Source of the DNA: Streptomyces sp. Je 1-79
GTDB taxonomy: Bacteria; Actinomycetota; Actinomycetes; Streptomycetales; Streptomycetaceae
Length of the DNA: 64,000 nucleotides
Assembly (NCBI RefSeq): GCF_025195125.1
Contig: NZ_JAMGSL010000005.1
Span: forward strand, 186,001 to 250,000
Direction: 5' to 3'
This document shows positions 50,648-59,750 of the stretch, piece after piece. The stretch's first letter is position 1. Each line of letters opens with the position of its first letter. The translations under genes were made by a program, and so were the position numbers. The notes under the pieces were generated by a model that saw only the letters and a list, made by a program, of their open reading frames with translations, ran no database searches and was not told the origin of the DNA.

Positions 50648-53600
50648 TCAGCGGCCTCGGACATCGTTGCCCGCACGCCCGGCCTCGGAGGCCGAGGTGC
50701 CGCTCGACCGGGCCGCCGGGACGGAGTCGGAGGCGTCGGGTGGCACGTCCGCGTGCATGGCGGCGTAGGCATCGGCGATGCTGCCGGGGGTGAGACAGGC
50801 GGTCCGGGGCCGGTTCGTGAACTCGACGCCGTGCCGGATCTCGCCCAGGAAGTCCCGCATCGCCTCCGTCGTGCGCGTGTCCCATCCGCTGACACGGCGG
50901 GCGAGCGTGGGCAGCGGACCCCGCTCCTTGAGAAAGGCCACCAGCACATGGTCGACCCTGACGACGGTGTGGCCGCAGGCGCGTGCGATGTCCGCCGAGG
51001 ACCTCAGGACGGCGAGCACGTCCTCGGGCACCGTCACGCCGTCCGCGCGCCGATCGCGGGCGCGCCCTCGGAGCTCGGACCACACGGCGTACGGGTACGT
51101 CATGGCGCGGACCGCGAGAAGGCGGCGCAGGGGGAGATCCTCCTCGAAGCCGTACAGGCCGAGGTGGAGGAGGAGGTCGCGGCGGTTCACCCGGTCGCGG
51201 CCCGCTGCCGCCGCCGACCGTGCCGCTTCGTCCAGCAGGGTGAGCACACCCTCGTCCACCCGCCGACGTTCCGCGGGCGGAAGGGGAGCGAGCGGCACGG
51301 GGAGGCCGAACGCTCCCATGGCGATGTGGCCCGCCCAGTGCAGGGGAGCTCCGCGGGTGCCCGAGCCACGCCAGGAGGCGAGCGCCTCCAACTGGACGGT
51401 ACGCAGGGCGTCGAGCATGCTCTCCCGCGCGGTCAGACTCCGTACCAGCCGGTGATCGATGACGTCGAGCGGGTCCTGCCCCTCCGCCGAGTCGACCGTC
51501 GGGTACGCGGTCACGACCAGCCGGTCGGCGCCGGCCCACAGCACGGCCGTACCGAGCACCAGCCACTCGCCGTTCAGCGCTCCGCTCAGATCGCCGCTGT
51601 CGCAGCAGAGCATGAGGACCTGCCGGGGCATGGGGAAGCGGTCCGGGGCGGCGATGAGCATGCCGGCGGTGAGGACGCGCTCGGGCTCGCCGCCCTCGGC
51701 GCCGGGCGTCGCGGGGCGCAGGACGAGGCCTCCCAGCAGGGGCGACGGAACACGTTCCACGGTGTGGCAGGCGATGACCGCGCTCGTCTCACCGCGCTCC
51801 TCTCTCAGGTCACGGAGACGAACGCCGAAACCGTCCAGCGACAGGTCCGTGGAGGGCGTGAACGCGACGACGTCCTCGGGCAGATGGTCCAGCAGCTCCC
51901 TGGCCACGGGCAGGAAACCGTCCGTGTCCGGGTCGGAGAGGTCCGATCCCGGGTCGACGACGGCCAGGGCGAGGGGCGGGGCCTCCAGCCGGCGGGTGCG
52001 CCTGGACAGGGCGGCGAGCAGGCCGGCCGGCGGGGCGATCACCATGCGGCAGCGTTCGACCATCCGGAGATCACCGGCAAGGTGGTCGGGGAGGGCGACC
52101 GCGGCCCAGGGGACATGCGCCAGGCGGGTGGCGGGAGCGATGGCGAGCCGCAGCGGCGACTTCGTCGACTCCTCCAGTACGGCCACGAGTTCGGAGGGAA
52201 GGAAGCGGCCCAGCCGCCGTGACAGGGAGACCTCGGCCGAGAACGGCCCCGCCAGCAGCGGGCTGCCCAGCACGCGGTCCTCCCACGCTTCGACGCCCTC
52301 GCCGGGGTGGGGGACGGTCAGCGCGTCGCGGAGATCCGCGAGCACGGCCGCCAGGTCCGATCCGGGCCGGACGTCGAGCTGCCCGCCTCGCACCGGACCG
52401 TCCGGGGCGACCAGCGCCCAGTAGACCGCCGACTCGGTCGACCAGGTGCTCCACCACCACGCGCCCGGCCCGGCCACGGCCGCGGCGAGATCCTCCAGGG
52501 CGTAGGCCGGGGGTGTGTGGTCGGGCTGGAACCACGGGCCGCGCTCCAGCCGCGAGACGCCCCCGACGCGGATGAATGGGGCGCCCGAGCTGTCGACGTC
52601 GACGAGGCCGCCCTCCTGCTGCGGGCCCAGCTGGATGCGTGCCGACTCGATCAGTTCCGCGAGCGTGGGCCAGTCGCGCCCTCGGCAGGCCTGTTCCATG
52701 GCCTGTTCGAGCGTCCTGCCGAACAGGGACCACCAGTGCATGCGCTCCTCGGTCGTGCGCAGCTGGTGGCGGGTCGCGTTGAGGACCGCCAGAGCCTCGA
52801 TGCGGCTGTCGAGAGCCCTGAGCTGGTACTCGGGCGATCCCGCGAGGTGGTCCGCCAGCCTGTTCAGCATCGTGGCCGCTTCGAGCGGCCGGTCGAGCCG
52901 CATGAGGAAGGAGGGTCCGCCCTCGCCGGAGCCGAGCCTGCCGACGGTGTCCGGCGTCCTCCCGTCCACGACGAGGCTCGCCAGGTCCACGACGCCGGCG
53001 CAGCGCACCAGTTCGCGTCCGAACGGCCGCGCGCGGCTGAGGAACCAGCGCTCGTTGTCGGGGCCGTCACCGGCGATCTCCATGGTCAGCGGCACCGCCG
53101 TGGCGGCCAGGTGGTAGGCGAGCGTCGGGGTGCGGGGCAGGGCGGCCTCGGCGGTGAGCCGCATCATCGTCATGAAGTGGAGGAGATTGCCGCGCGAGAC
53201 CTTCCGGGGGACGAGTTCCGCGAAGTGGTCGGTCAGATCCGCGCCGGGCTCGCGCAGCAGCAGGAGCTGCGACCAGGTCGTCAGCAGCTGCCCGCGGACC
53301 TGGACCGGAAGCCTGCCCGGGAAGGAGCGGATCTCCTTCAGCGCCTCCTCGGCCGCAGCCAGGTCGGCGAGTTCCAGGGACGCCCGCATGGCGATCAACT
53401 CGTGCACGGGCGACCGGCGTCCCCGGTGCGGAGCCACCGTCTCGCGGGCCGCGCCCGGCGCGCCGCGCTCCAGGAGGGCCCACCCGCGCAGGGCGGCGAC
53501 CTTCGGGTCACCGCTGTCCGCGACGGCGTCGAGGCGGCCGAGGGCGGCGGCCGGACGGTCGACGCGCAGGAGCCGATGGGCGCGGAAGAGCGCGCGGCCC

Positions 53601-54817
53601 TTGCGGCCCAGCAGGGCGGCGACGTGCGGTCGGGGCACGGGCACGTCGGCCGTGGGGTGGCGGTCCACCCAGACGATCACGGCTCGGGCCAGGAGCCCGG
53701 TCAGCGCGGCGGTGACCGAGCCGGCGAGAGCGAGGGCGACCGACGGCGCGGACAGGAGCGTGACGGCGGCCGTGACCACGGCGAGGCCGCTCAGCCGGGA
53801 CGCGGTGAACACTCCGAGGAAGACGAACGGAACCCAGAGCGCGGAGTCGGGCGCCCATACGCAGGTGAGGGGCACGACCGAGGCACAGAGGACGATCCGG
53901 CCGCGGAAGAGCCGCCGCCGGGGCGGGACGACGGCGACGACGGAGAAGAGATCGCGGACATGGGGTCCGGCCGCGTCGATCTCCGGGCCCTCGATGCGCA
54001 CCTGACGGGCCGCGCCCAGCTCGCCCGCACAGGACACCAGGCTCAGGACCCCGTACAGAGCGGCGATGACGAGGGACGGCCGGTGCAGTCCGACCGCGGA
54101 CGCGAACACCGCCAGGCAGGCCAGCCACGGCCACCGCAGCCGCAGTTCGAAGGGAGACACCGTCTCGCCCAGGAGATGTTCGACGCGCTCCCGCCGGTCG
54201 CGCGAGGACACGGCGGCGGCCAGAGCCACGGGCCACGCCCAGAAGGTGTGTTCCGTGGGCGCGTCGGCGAGCAGGTATCCCACGGCGAGCGCGCGCGCCG
54301 ACAGGTGGAGCGTGACGGCCGTCCGGCGGCGGCGCAGAGCCAGCGCCGTCGGCCCCCAGGCGAAGACCTCGGAGGGAGTCGTCGTTCCCTCCTGCTCGGT
54401 CAGCGCGAGATGCGTGTCGACGATCTTCTCGAAGTTCTCCAGCTCGCCGAGTCCGAACGCCTCGGCGACGACCTGGACGGAGTGGACGCCTTCGCATTCG
54501 GTGACCGCCGACGTGGCGGCGAGCGCGACGGCGATGTGCCCCACTCCGACCGTGTCGTAGCCGTACATCCGCGCGACGCTCCCGGCCGTCTTGACGACGT
54601 GCGCCAGTTCGTCCGGGGTGAAGGCACCGCCGGCTCGGGACAGGGCCGCGAGCAAGGGCTCGGGGAGTACCACGCAGGTCCGCGACCATTCCTGTGAGGC
54701 CAGCAGGTCGAGCGAGCGGATGATCTTCTGCCGCTCGGGCAGCCGGACGTCCATCGCCGCGACCGCCGCCAGCAGACGGCGCGCACCGTCCCCGAGCGGG
54801 GGAACGCCCTCGGACAT
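50648..54817 (-). CDS. Membrane-anchored CHAT protease with Clp-N-like ends
   Basis: 1389 aa from ATG 54817 (TTGGAGGT 5 bases before). Residues about 60-140 and 1270-1340 each resemble a Clp-N repeat (MYGYDTVGVGHIAVALAATS and ACGHTVVRVDHVLVAFLKE). Several membrane helices lie between 165 and 385. A long helical, TPR-like part follows (400-900). The CHAT (caspase-like) domain is about 900-1190: APATRLAHVPWAAVALP, catalytic His in VIACHTVERVPSPLLGGLVL, and catalytic Cys in VLMLCCDSG, followed by VLWAGADRLVVTAYPT. Bacterial CHAT proteases act as stress or defence proteases that cut a partner. The gene is followed by Imm49 and preceded by an unknown beta-rich gene, making a possible three-gene module. 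Confidence 0.8.
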   Translation of the reverse strand: MSEGVPPLGDGARRLLAAVAAMDVRLPERQKIIRSLDLLASQEWSRTCVVLPEPLLAALSRAGGAFTPDELAHVVKTAGSVARMYGYDTVGVGHIAVALAATSAVTECEGVHSVQVVAEAFGLGELENFEKIVDTHLALTEQEGTTTPSEVFAWGPTALALRRRRTAVTLHLSARALAVGYLLADAPTEHTFWAWPVALAAAVSSRDRRERVEHLLGETVSPFELRLRWPWLACLAVFASAVGLHRPSLVIAALYGVLSLVSCAGELGAARQVRIEGPEIDAAGPHVRDLFSVVAVVPPRRRLFRGRIVLCASVVPLTCVWAPDSALWVPFVFLGVFTASRLSGLAVVTAAVTLLSAPSVALALAGSVTAALTGLLARAVIVWVDRHPTADVPVPRPHVAALLGRKGRALFRAHRLLRVDRPAAALGRLDAVADSGDPKVAALRGWALLERGAPGAARETVAPHRGRRSPVHELIAMRASLELADLAAAEEALKEIRSFPGRLPVQVRGQLLTTWSQLLLLREPGADLTDHFAELVPRKVSRGNLLHFMTMMRLTAEAALPRTPTLAYHLAATAVPLTMEIAGDGPDNERWFLSRARPFGRELVRCAGVVDLASLVVDGRTPDTVGRLGSGEGGPSFLMRLDRPLEAATMLNRLADHLAGSPEYQLRALDSRIEALAVLNATRHQLRTTEERMHWWSLFGRTLEQAMEQACRGRDWPTLAELIESARIQLGPQQEGGLVDVDSSGAPFIRVGGVSRLERGPWFQPDHTPPAYALEDLAAAVAGPGAWWWSTWSTESAVYWALVAPDGPVRGGQLDVRPGSDLAAVLADLRDALTVPHPGEGVEAWEDRVLGSPLLAGPFSAEVSLSRRLGRFLPSELVAVLEESTKSPLRLAIAPATRLAHVPWAAVALPDHLAGDLRMVERCRMVIAPPAGLLAALSRRTRRLEAPPLALAVVDPGSDLSDPDTDGFLPVARELLDHLPEDVVAFTPSTDLSLDGFGVRLRDLREERGETSAVIACHTVERVPSPLLGGLVLRPATPGAEGGEPERVLTAGMLIAAPDRFPMPRQVLMLCCDSGDLSGALNGEWLVLGTAVLWAGADRLVVTAYPTVDSAEGQDPLDVIDHRLVRSLTARESMLDALRTVQLEALASWRGSGTRGAPLHWAGHIAMGAFGLPVPLAPLPPAERRRVDEGVLTLLDEAARSAAAAGRDRVNRRDLLLHLGLYGFEEDLPLRRLLAVRAMTYPYAVWSELRGRARDRRADGVTVPEDVLAVLRSSADIARACGHTVVRVDHVLVAFLKERGPLPTLARRVSGWDTRTTEAMRDFLGEIRHGVEFTNRPRTACLTPGSIADAYAAMHADVPPDASDSVPAARSSGTSASEAGRAGNDVRGR

Positions 54818-54876
54818 CGGTACCTCCAAGGCGGACGCGCCGGCACCTGGCATGCCGTGCGGGGTGGCGGGACGGC

Positions 54877-55659
54877 TCAGACCTTGTGCACCGGTTCCCT
54901 GGTGAACTCGTCCCAGGAGACGGGGGTGAGGGACGGTGCGGCGAGCGCCTCCGACTCTCCCGCCACCGGATGGGAACGGACCCGCAGCCGGCGACGGCCG
55001 AGCGCCTTGCGCCGCATGGCCGACGCGCGGAAGAGGGGCGTGAGGCCGCCCTCCGGCACGATGACCCGCGCGGCGAGCGAGGACTCCGCTCCGGTGGCCG
55101 TCCCCAGTTCGAGCGCCGCGCCCACGGGCTGGGGGAGCGGGGCCAACTCGGCGGAGACCTGGAGTTCGACCCGTGTTCCGGCGCGACCGGACACCAGGAT
55201 GATGGCGGGTCCCGTCCGCACGAGTTCCGTCACCACCGTGTACTCGCCGCGCCACTCGCCGCTGTCCGTGAGCGCCCTGAGGCGCCCTTCGAGGGCCAGC
55301 ACGTCGTCGATGCGGCGCGTCTCGCAGCGGACGGCCTGGAAGTACGTCGCCTGGGACCGCGTGAACGTCACGGACAGCAGGAGCGCCGGCTCGATCCCCA
55401 GCCCGACCGGCAGCTGGGCCTCCGGGCTCAGTGACACCTCGACCTGGCCGTCCGAGGCGTACGACAGGGTGCTCTGCGGCCCCGCGGCGGAGGACGCGAA
55501 CGAGACCCCCATGTCGGCGAGGGAGGTGATCCGGTCGAATTGGTGTCCGCGGACGATCCCCACGTCCCCCAGGGACAGTGCCGCGTTCGGCTGCCATGTG
55601 GCGAAATAGTCGAATTTCTTGTGCATTTCACGCGTGTACTGCTTGAAGACCGGCTTCAT
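54877..55659 (-). CDS. Unknown beta-rich partner of the CHAT protease
   Basis: 260 aa from ATG 55659 (GGGGAG 3-4 bases before). Not recognised. It has a pattern seen in small bacterial proteins of unknown role: NAALSLGDVGIVRGHQFDRITSLADMGVSF, followed by alternating beta strands and a basic C-terminal stretch (MRRKALGRRRLRVRSH). No signal peptide, no lipid-anchoring Cys near the N-terminus. It ends 59 bases before the CHAT gene starts. The size and place resemble gasdermin-type substrates beside bacterial proteases, but sequence evidence for that is lacking; it may simply be a regulator or substrate. Confidence 0.7.
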   Translation of the reverse strand: MKPVFKQYTREMHKKFDYFATWQPNAALSLGDVGIVRGHQFDRITSLADMGVSFASSAAGPQSTLSYASDGQVEVSLSPEAQLPVGLGIEPALLLSVTFTRSQATYFQAVRCETRRIDDVLALEGRLRALTDSGEWRGEYTVVTELVRTGPAIILVSGRAGTRVELQVSAELAPLPQPVGAALELGTATGAESSLAARVIVPEGGLTPLFRASAMRRKALGRRRLRVRSHPVAGESEALAAPSLTPVSWDEFTREPVHKV

Positions 55660-55818
55660 GGCTCCCCGCCCGTAACGTTCCGCCGATCGTAGTGTCAGGC
55701 GCGACTTCCGCGGGCGGGAAACAGTGAAACTCCACGGCCGCCCGGACCACGACAGGTCCGAGCGGGGCTCGCCAGGCACCAAAGACGAGGCCAGAAGCGG
55801 GATAAGGGCCTGACCTGG

Positions 55819-55844
55819 GTTTTCCCAGGCCAAATGCCGGGAAC
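55819..55844 (+). promoter_or_regulatory. SigB-type promoter candidate for the STAS gene
   Basis: GTTT at 55819-55822, 16-base spacer and GGGAAC at 55839-55844, close to the stress-sigma consensus GNNT-N14-16-GGGTAC of Streptomyces. A palindrome CCTGGG-TTTT-CCCAGG (55814-55829) overlaps the -35 part. Predicted start about 60 bases before ATG 55914. Confidence 0.4.
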
Positions 55845-55913
55845 CTGCCTTTTTGCCCATCGTCACGCCGAACGGCGGCCGGGGCACACCCAAGGTTCTG
55901 TCTGGAGGTCGCG

Positions 55914-56216
55914 ATGCTGCTCAGCCATCACATCGACGCAGGGACGCTTCGCGTCACGCTGAAGCAGGATCTCGACGTCACGAACCGGGCCGCCGCCGCC
56001 CTGCTGCTCCAGGCCCTCGTCGACGCCCACCGGCCCGCCGCCGTCGTCCTGGAGCTGCCCGCCGGCCCGCTCACCGCCGCGACCATGAGCGCGGTCGCAC
56101 GCGCCAGGAGGATGTGCGACAGCCTCTCCGTCCCGCTCACGCTGGTCCACGGACCGGCCGAGCCCGTGACGGGGAGCCGCGAGCCGCTCGCGTACGGAGC
56201 GGTGAGCGAGGCCTGA
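55914..56216 (+). CDS. Small STAS/anti-sigma-antagonist-like protein
   Basis: 100 aa with TGGAGGT 6 bases before the ATG. LRVTLKQDLDVTNRAAAALLLQALVDAHRPAAVVLELPAG and the later ARARRMCDSLSVPLTLV fit a STAS fold (beta-alpha repeats), as in SpoIIAA/RsbV-like proteins. The usual phosphorylated Ser/Thr position is not clear by eye (PLTAATMSAVARARR may supply it). A stress sigma-type promoter precedes it. Monocistronic, with a bidirectional hairpin after it. Confidence 0.65.
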   Translation: MLLSHHIDAGTLRVTLKQDLDVTNRAAAALLLQALVDAHRPAAVVLELPAGPLTAATMSAVARARRMCDSLSVPLTLVHGPAEPVTGSREPLAYGAVSEA

Positions 56217-56254
56217 CCGGCGCCGCGGGCGCACTCCGGGCTCCGCCGGGGGAT

Positions 56255-56291
56255 GCGGCGTCCCGCCGGGCATCGCCTGGCGGGACGCCGC
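56255..56291. terminator. Bidirectional hairpin between STAS gene and lutC
   Basis: Perfect 13-bp stem GCGGCGTCCCGCC (56255-56267) / GGCGGGACGCCGC (56279-56291) with an 11-base loop, located between the convergent genes ending at 56216 and 56315. Confidence 0.75.
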
Positions 56292-56314
56292 TCGTCCGCT
56301 CGGCGAGGGGCGTC

Positions 56315-56977
56315 TCAGGCCGGTGAGGCCGTGGCCTCGTCCACGAGGATCACGTCCAGGCGCCGCGGGCCGTGGACCCCCTCGACACGGTCGAGTTCGA
56401 TGTCGCTGGTCGCCGAAGGGCCCGAGATCCAGGTCAGAGGACGTGTGGGATCGAGGCGCTCGAGTGCCTGCGGGACGGAGGCGACGACCTGACCGGGGGT
56501 GCGGACGAGACAGATGTGATGGTCGGGAACGAGGGTGATCCGTCGGCCGCCCTGGTCGGGGCCGGCGTCGAGGACGACGGTGCCGGTCTCGGCCACGGCC
56601 ACCGCGCAACCGGTCACGACACTGTCGACGGCGTCGAGGTCGTACGCGGTGAGGTCGCCCCGGTCGTCCACGACGGTGGCCTCCGTGCGGCTCAGAAGCT
56701 CGCGTGGCAGGCCCGTCGGCGCGAGCACCCGGCGCGCGCCCCGCTCGGCGAGCAGCCGTCCGATCAGCTCGGGGAGCGCGCCGGGCCGGCAGTGGTGGAC
56801 GATGGCCCGGTAGTCCGCGAGGTTCTCGGCGAGGAGACCGAGGGTCTCCCCGGTGTCCCGCTCCCCGTGCTCACGCAGATAGTCGCGGGGTACGGCCTCG
56901 TCGTAGGGCCGCTCGGCCGCCGGTACGTCGGTCAGTGCCTCGCGGATCCGCCGCAGGATCATCTCCCTGCTGCTCAT
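56315..56977 (-). CDS. lutC: LutC, LUD-domain lactate utilisation protein
   Basis: 220 aa. LUD domain: VVTGCAVAVAETGTVVLDAG and ITLVPDHHICLVRTPGQVV, as in LutC/YkgG. A strong AAGGAGGGGT precedes ATG 56977, which overlaps the lutB stop by 4 bases. Part of the three-protein L-lactate oxidase system that delivers electrons to the membrane quinone. Confidence 0.9.
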   Translation of the reverse strand: MSSREMILRRIREALTDVPAAERPYDEAVPRDYLREHGERDTGETLGLLAENLADYRAIVHHCRPGALPELIGRLLAERGARRVLAPTGLPRELLSRTEATVVDDRGDLTAYDLDAVDSVVTGCAVAVAETGTVVLDAGPDQGGRRITLVPDHHICLVRTPGQVVASVPQALERLDPTRPLTWISGPSATSDIELDRVEGVHGPRRLDVILVDEATASPA

Positions 56978-58407
56978 GCGGACCCCTCCTTCCGCTCGTG
57001 CTCACGCTTCCACCACGCGCGGAACGATTCCGCCGGGACCTCGGGCAGATCGCGGCTGTCCGTCCACGCGCGCCCCGGACCGGGCAGACGGGAGGGGTGG
57101 AGGCCGCGGGTGAGCGAGGCGAGACGCTGTCCGGCCGCGTAGACGCCGGGGTGGTCGAAGGCCCACGCGGCCGCTCCCATGGCGGCCTTCTCCAGGCGGT
57201 GTCCTCCGCCGTCCGCGACCTTCTCGCGGAGGTGGACGAGGACTTCGGGGATGTCGATGGCGACCGGGCACACGTCGTAACAGGCCCCGCAGAGGGAGGA
57301 GGCGTACGGCAGCGAGGCGTCGATCTCGCTCGCGGTGCCCCGGAGCTGAGGGGTCAGGATCGCGCCGATCGGGCCGGGGTAGACGGAGCCGTACGCATGA
57401 CCGCCGGCCCGCTCGTACACCGGGCAGACGTTCAGGCACGCCGAGCAGCGGATGCAGCGCAGGGCCTGCCGGCCGACCTCGTCGGCGAGGGTGTCGGTGC
57501 GGCCGTTGTCGAGCAGCACCAGATGGAAGGTCCGCGGCCCGTCACCGTCCGTCGTGCCGGTCCACATGGAGGTGTACGGGTTCATGCGCTCGGCGGTCGA
57601 GGAGCGGGGGAGGGTCTGGAGGAAGACCTCCAGGTCCCGCCAGGTCGGCACGGTCTTCTCGATGCCGACGACCGAGATCAGGGTCTCGGGGAGCGTGAGG
57701 CACATCCGCCCGTTGCCCTCGGACTCGACCACGACCAGCGTGCCGGTCTCGGCGACCATGAAGTTCGCCCCCGAGATCCCGACCTTGGCGCGCAGGAACT
57801 TCTCGCGGAGGTGGAGCCTGGCCGCCTCGGCCAGCTCGGCGGGGCTGTCGGTCAGGTTCTCGGGCGCCGGACGGCCCCAACGGGCCATCTCGGAGCGGAA
57901 GATGTCGCGGATCTCGCCCCGGTTGCGGTGGATGGCGGGGACCAGGATGTGCGAGGGCCGGTCGTCGCCGAGCTGCACGATCAGTTCGGCGAGATCGGTC
58001 TCGTAGGCGGCGATGCCCTCGGCCTCCAACGCCTCGTTGAGCCCGATCTCCTGCGTGGCCATCGACTTGACCTTCACGACCTCGCTCTCACCGGTCGCCT
58101 TCACCAGACCGGTGACGATCCGGTTGGCCTCGGCGGCGTCCGCGGCCCAGTGGACCGTGCCCCCGGCCCGCACCACCGACTCCTCCAACTGGAGCAGGAA
58201 GCGGTCGAGATGACGGAGCGTATGGTCCTTGATCCGCTTGCCGGCCTCGCGCAGCTCGGCCCAGTCGTCCAGCTCGGCCACGGCCTTGGCCCGCTTGTCG
58301 CGGATCGTGTGGGTGGCGTGCCGCAGGTTCGCACGGAGCGTCGTGTTCCGCACCGCCTCGCGCGCGGCCTCGGGGAAGGCCGGCATGCCCAGGAACGTAC
58401 CGCTCAT
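56974..58407 (-). CDS. lutB: LutB, iron-sulfur LUD protein of lactate utilisation
   Basis: 477 aa. LUD domain with SGANFMVAETGTLVVVESEGNGRM, then two [4Fe-4S] motifs CIRCSACLNVCPVY and CGACYDVCPV. Usual length for the family. ATG 58407 overlaps the lutA stop by 4 bases. Acts with LutA and LutC to oxidise L-lactate to pyruvate. Confidence 0.92.
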   Translation of the reverse strand: MSGTFLGMPAFPEAAREAVRNTTLRANLRHATHTIRDKRAKAVAELDDWAELREAGKRIKDHTLRHLDRFLLQLEESVVRAGGTVHWAADAAEANRIVTGLVKATGESEVVKVKSMATQEIGLNEALEAEGIAAYETDLAELIVQLGDDRPSHILVPAIHRNRGEIRDIFRSEMARWGRPAPENLTDSPAELAEAARLHLREKFLRAKVGISGANFMVAETGTLVVVESEGNGRMCLTLPETLISVVGIEKTVPTWRDLEVFLQTLPRSSTAERMNPYTSMWTGTTDGDGPRTFHLVLLDNGRTDTLADEVGRQALRCIRCSACLNVCPVYERAGGHAYGSVYPGPIGAILTPQLRGTASEIDASLPYASSLCGACYDVCPVAIDIPEVLVHLREKVADGGGHRLEKAAMGAAAWAFDHPGVYAAGQRLASLTRGLHPSRLPGPGRAWTDSRDLPEVPAESFRAWWKREHERKEGSA

Positions 58408-59159
58408 ACCGCCGGCTCCTCTTCCGTGCTCGCCAGGATCTCGGCGATGTGGACGGGCCTGACCCCGACCTTGAGCCGGCTCATCGTGCCGCCGATGTGC
58501 ATCAGACACGAGTTGTCGGCCGCGCACAGGACGTCCGCGCCGGTCGAGACCGCGTTGCGGACCTTGTCGGCGCCCATCGCCGCCGAGACGTCGGCGTTCT
58601 TCACGGCGAAGGTGCCGCCGAAGCCGCAGCACTCCTCCGCGCCCGGCAGCTCCACCAGCTCAAGGCCCTTGACCGCCGACAGCAGACGGTGGGGCCGGTC
58701 CGCGAGACCGAGGGAGCGCAGCCCGTGGCAGGTGGGGTGGTACGTGACCCGGTGCGGGTAGGACGCGCCGACGTCCGTCACGCCGAGCACGTCGACCAGG
58801 AACTCGGTCAGCTCGTAGGTGCTCGGCACGACCGCTGCGACGGCCCGGGCGAGCATGTCACCGCGGCCCTCCGCGCGGGCCCGCTCGCCCATGCGGGGAT
58901 ACAGCTCGCGGACCATGGCGCCACAGGACCCGGAGGGGGTGACGATCGCGTCGTAGCCGCCGAAGACCTCGGCGAAGCGGCGCGCGAGCGGCTCGGCCCG
59001 ACGCCGGTAGCCGGTGTTGTACTGCGGCTGCCCGCAGCAGGTCTGGCCCGCCGGGAAGTCCACGTCGACGCCCAGCCGGTTCAGCAGCCGCACGACGGCG
59101 CGGCCCGTGTCCGGGTACAGCGTGTCGTTGACACAGGTCAGGAAGAGAGCGACACGCAT
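58404..59159 (-). CDS. lutA: LutA, CCG-domain lactate utilisation protein
   Basis: 251 aa from ATG 59159 with GAAGGAG 6 bases before. Two CCG domains: QTCCGQPQYNTGY and EECCGFGGTFAVK, which bind an unusual iron-sulfur cluster in GlcF/HdrB-type proteins. First gene of lutABC. The frame is open upstream to 59681 because a truncated DJ-1-like gene reads into it; the ribosome site supports 59159 as the real start. Confidence 0.9.
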   Translation of the reverse strand: MRVALFLTCVNDTLYPDTGRAVVRLLNRLGVDVDFPAGQTCCGQPQYNTGYRRRAEPLARRFAEVFGGYDAIVTPSGSCGAMVRELYPRMGERARAEGRGDMLARAVAAVVPSTYELTEFLVDVLGVTDVGASYPHRVTYHPTCHGLRSLGLADRPHRLLSAVKGLELVELPGAEECCGFGGTFAVKNADVSAAMGADKVRNAVSTGADVLCAADNSCLMHIGGTMSRLKVGVRPVHIAEILASTEEEPAV

Positions 59160-59327
59160 CGCGGCTCCTTCACGGATCAAGGGATTCGTTCCCCGAACGT
59201 AACCCCGGCCCCGGCCCGCCCGCGACCACCCCCGGACGGCAATCGCGTCGACAGCGCCCGCGGGCGCTCCCGCAGACGAGACCGCCCCTGGTCCACGGCG
59301 GCTACGGGAGCGCCGTGCGCAGGCGCC

Positions 59328-59657
59328 CGCGTCCCAGCCGTTCGGTACGGTGATCTCGGTGCCGAAGCCCGCCGTGACCCGGCCGGGCCGCCGCGACCCG
59401 GTGACCAGGAGGGGACGTACCGGGTGCCCCATCGAGGCCGCCGCCGCGAAGACCTCCAAGGGGCCGAAGACGTCGAGCTCCTCCGCGCCGTCGAAGGCGA
59501 CGACATGGACCTGTAACGGCCGCTCGGCGTTCCACGCCCCCGGCCCGCCACCCGGGCCGGCGGCCGCCGCCGTCCCGGCCGTCGCGCTCCAGCCGGCCAC
59601 GGCGGCTCCCGCGCCCGCCGCCGACACCAGCGCACTCCGGCGATCGATCCCCACCAT
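59328..59657 (-). pseudogene. Truncated DJ-1/PfpI-family gene with Tat-like signal
   Basis: From ATG 59657 (GGAG 4 bases before) the frame encodes a Tat-like signal (DRRSALVSAAGAGAAVAGWSATAG) and then the start of a DJ-1/PfpI domain: VHVVAFDGAEELDVFGPLEVFAAAASMGHPV...FGTEITVPNGWDA. Recognisable homology stops at about 59328, before the nucleophile-elbow Cys; the remaining frame is Arg/Gly-rich and runs without a stop through the lutA ribosome site into lutA. About half of a normal protein remains. A deletion relic; an in-frame Tat-LutA fusion product is unlikely but formally possible. Confidence 0.65.
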
Positions 59658-59750
59658 GCTCTCCGCCTCCCACGTTCTCACCTGCGCCGCCGAACCTCGG
59701 CGATGTCCCGGGGAGTTGGTCGCGGAGCCGGTCGCCGGAGTTCCCCGCCG

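Noticed and set aside
54877..55659. Firm call as a bacterial gasdermin
   Set aside because: Size and neighbouring protease fit, but there is no N-terminal lipid-modified Cys and no sequence resemblance I can show; kept as unknown.
58404..59681. 425-aa Tat-signal/DJ-1/LutA fusion protein
   Set aside because: A good ribosome site directly before ATG 59159 and LutA's normal length favour an independent lutA; the upstream part is a truncated relic.
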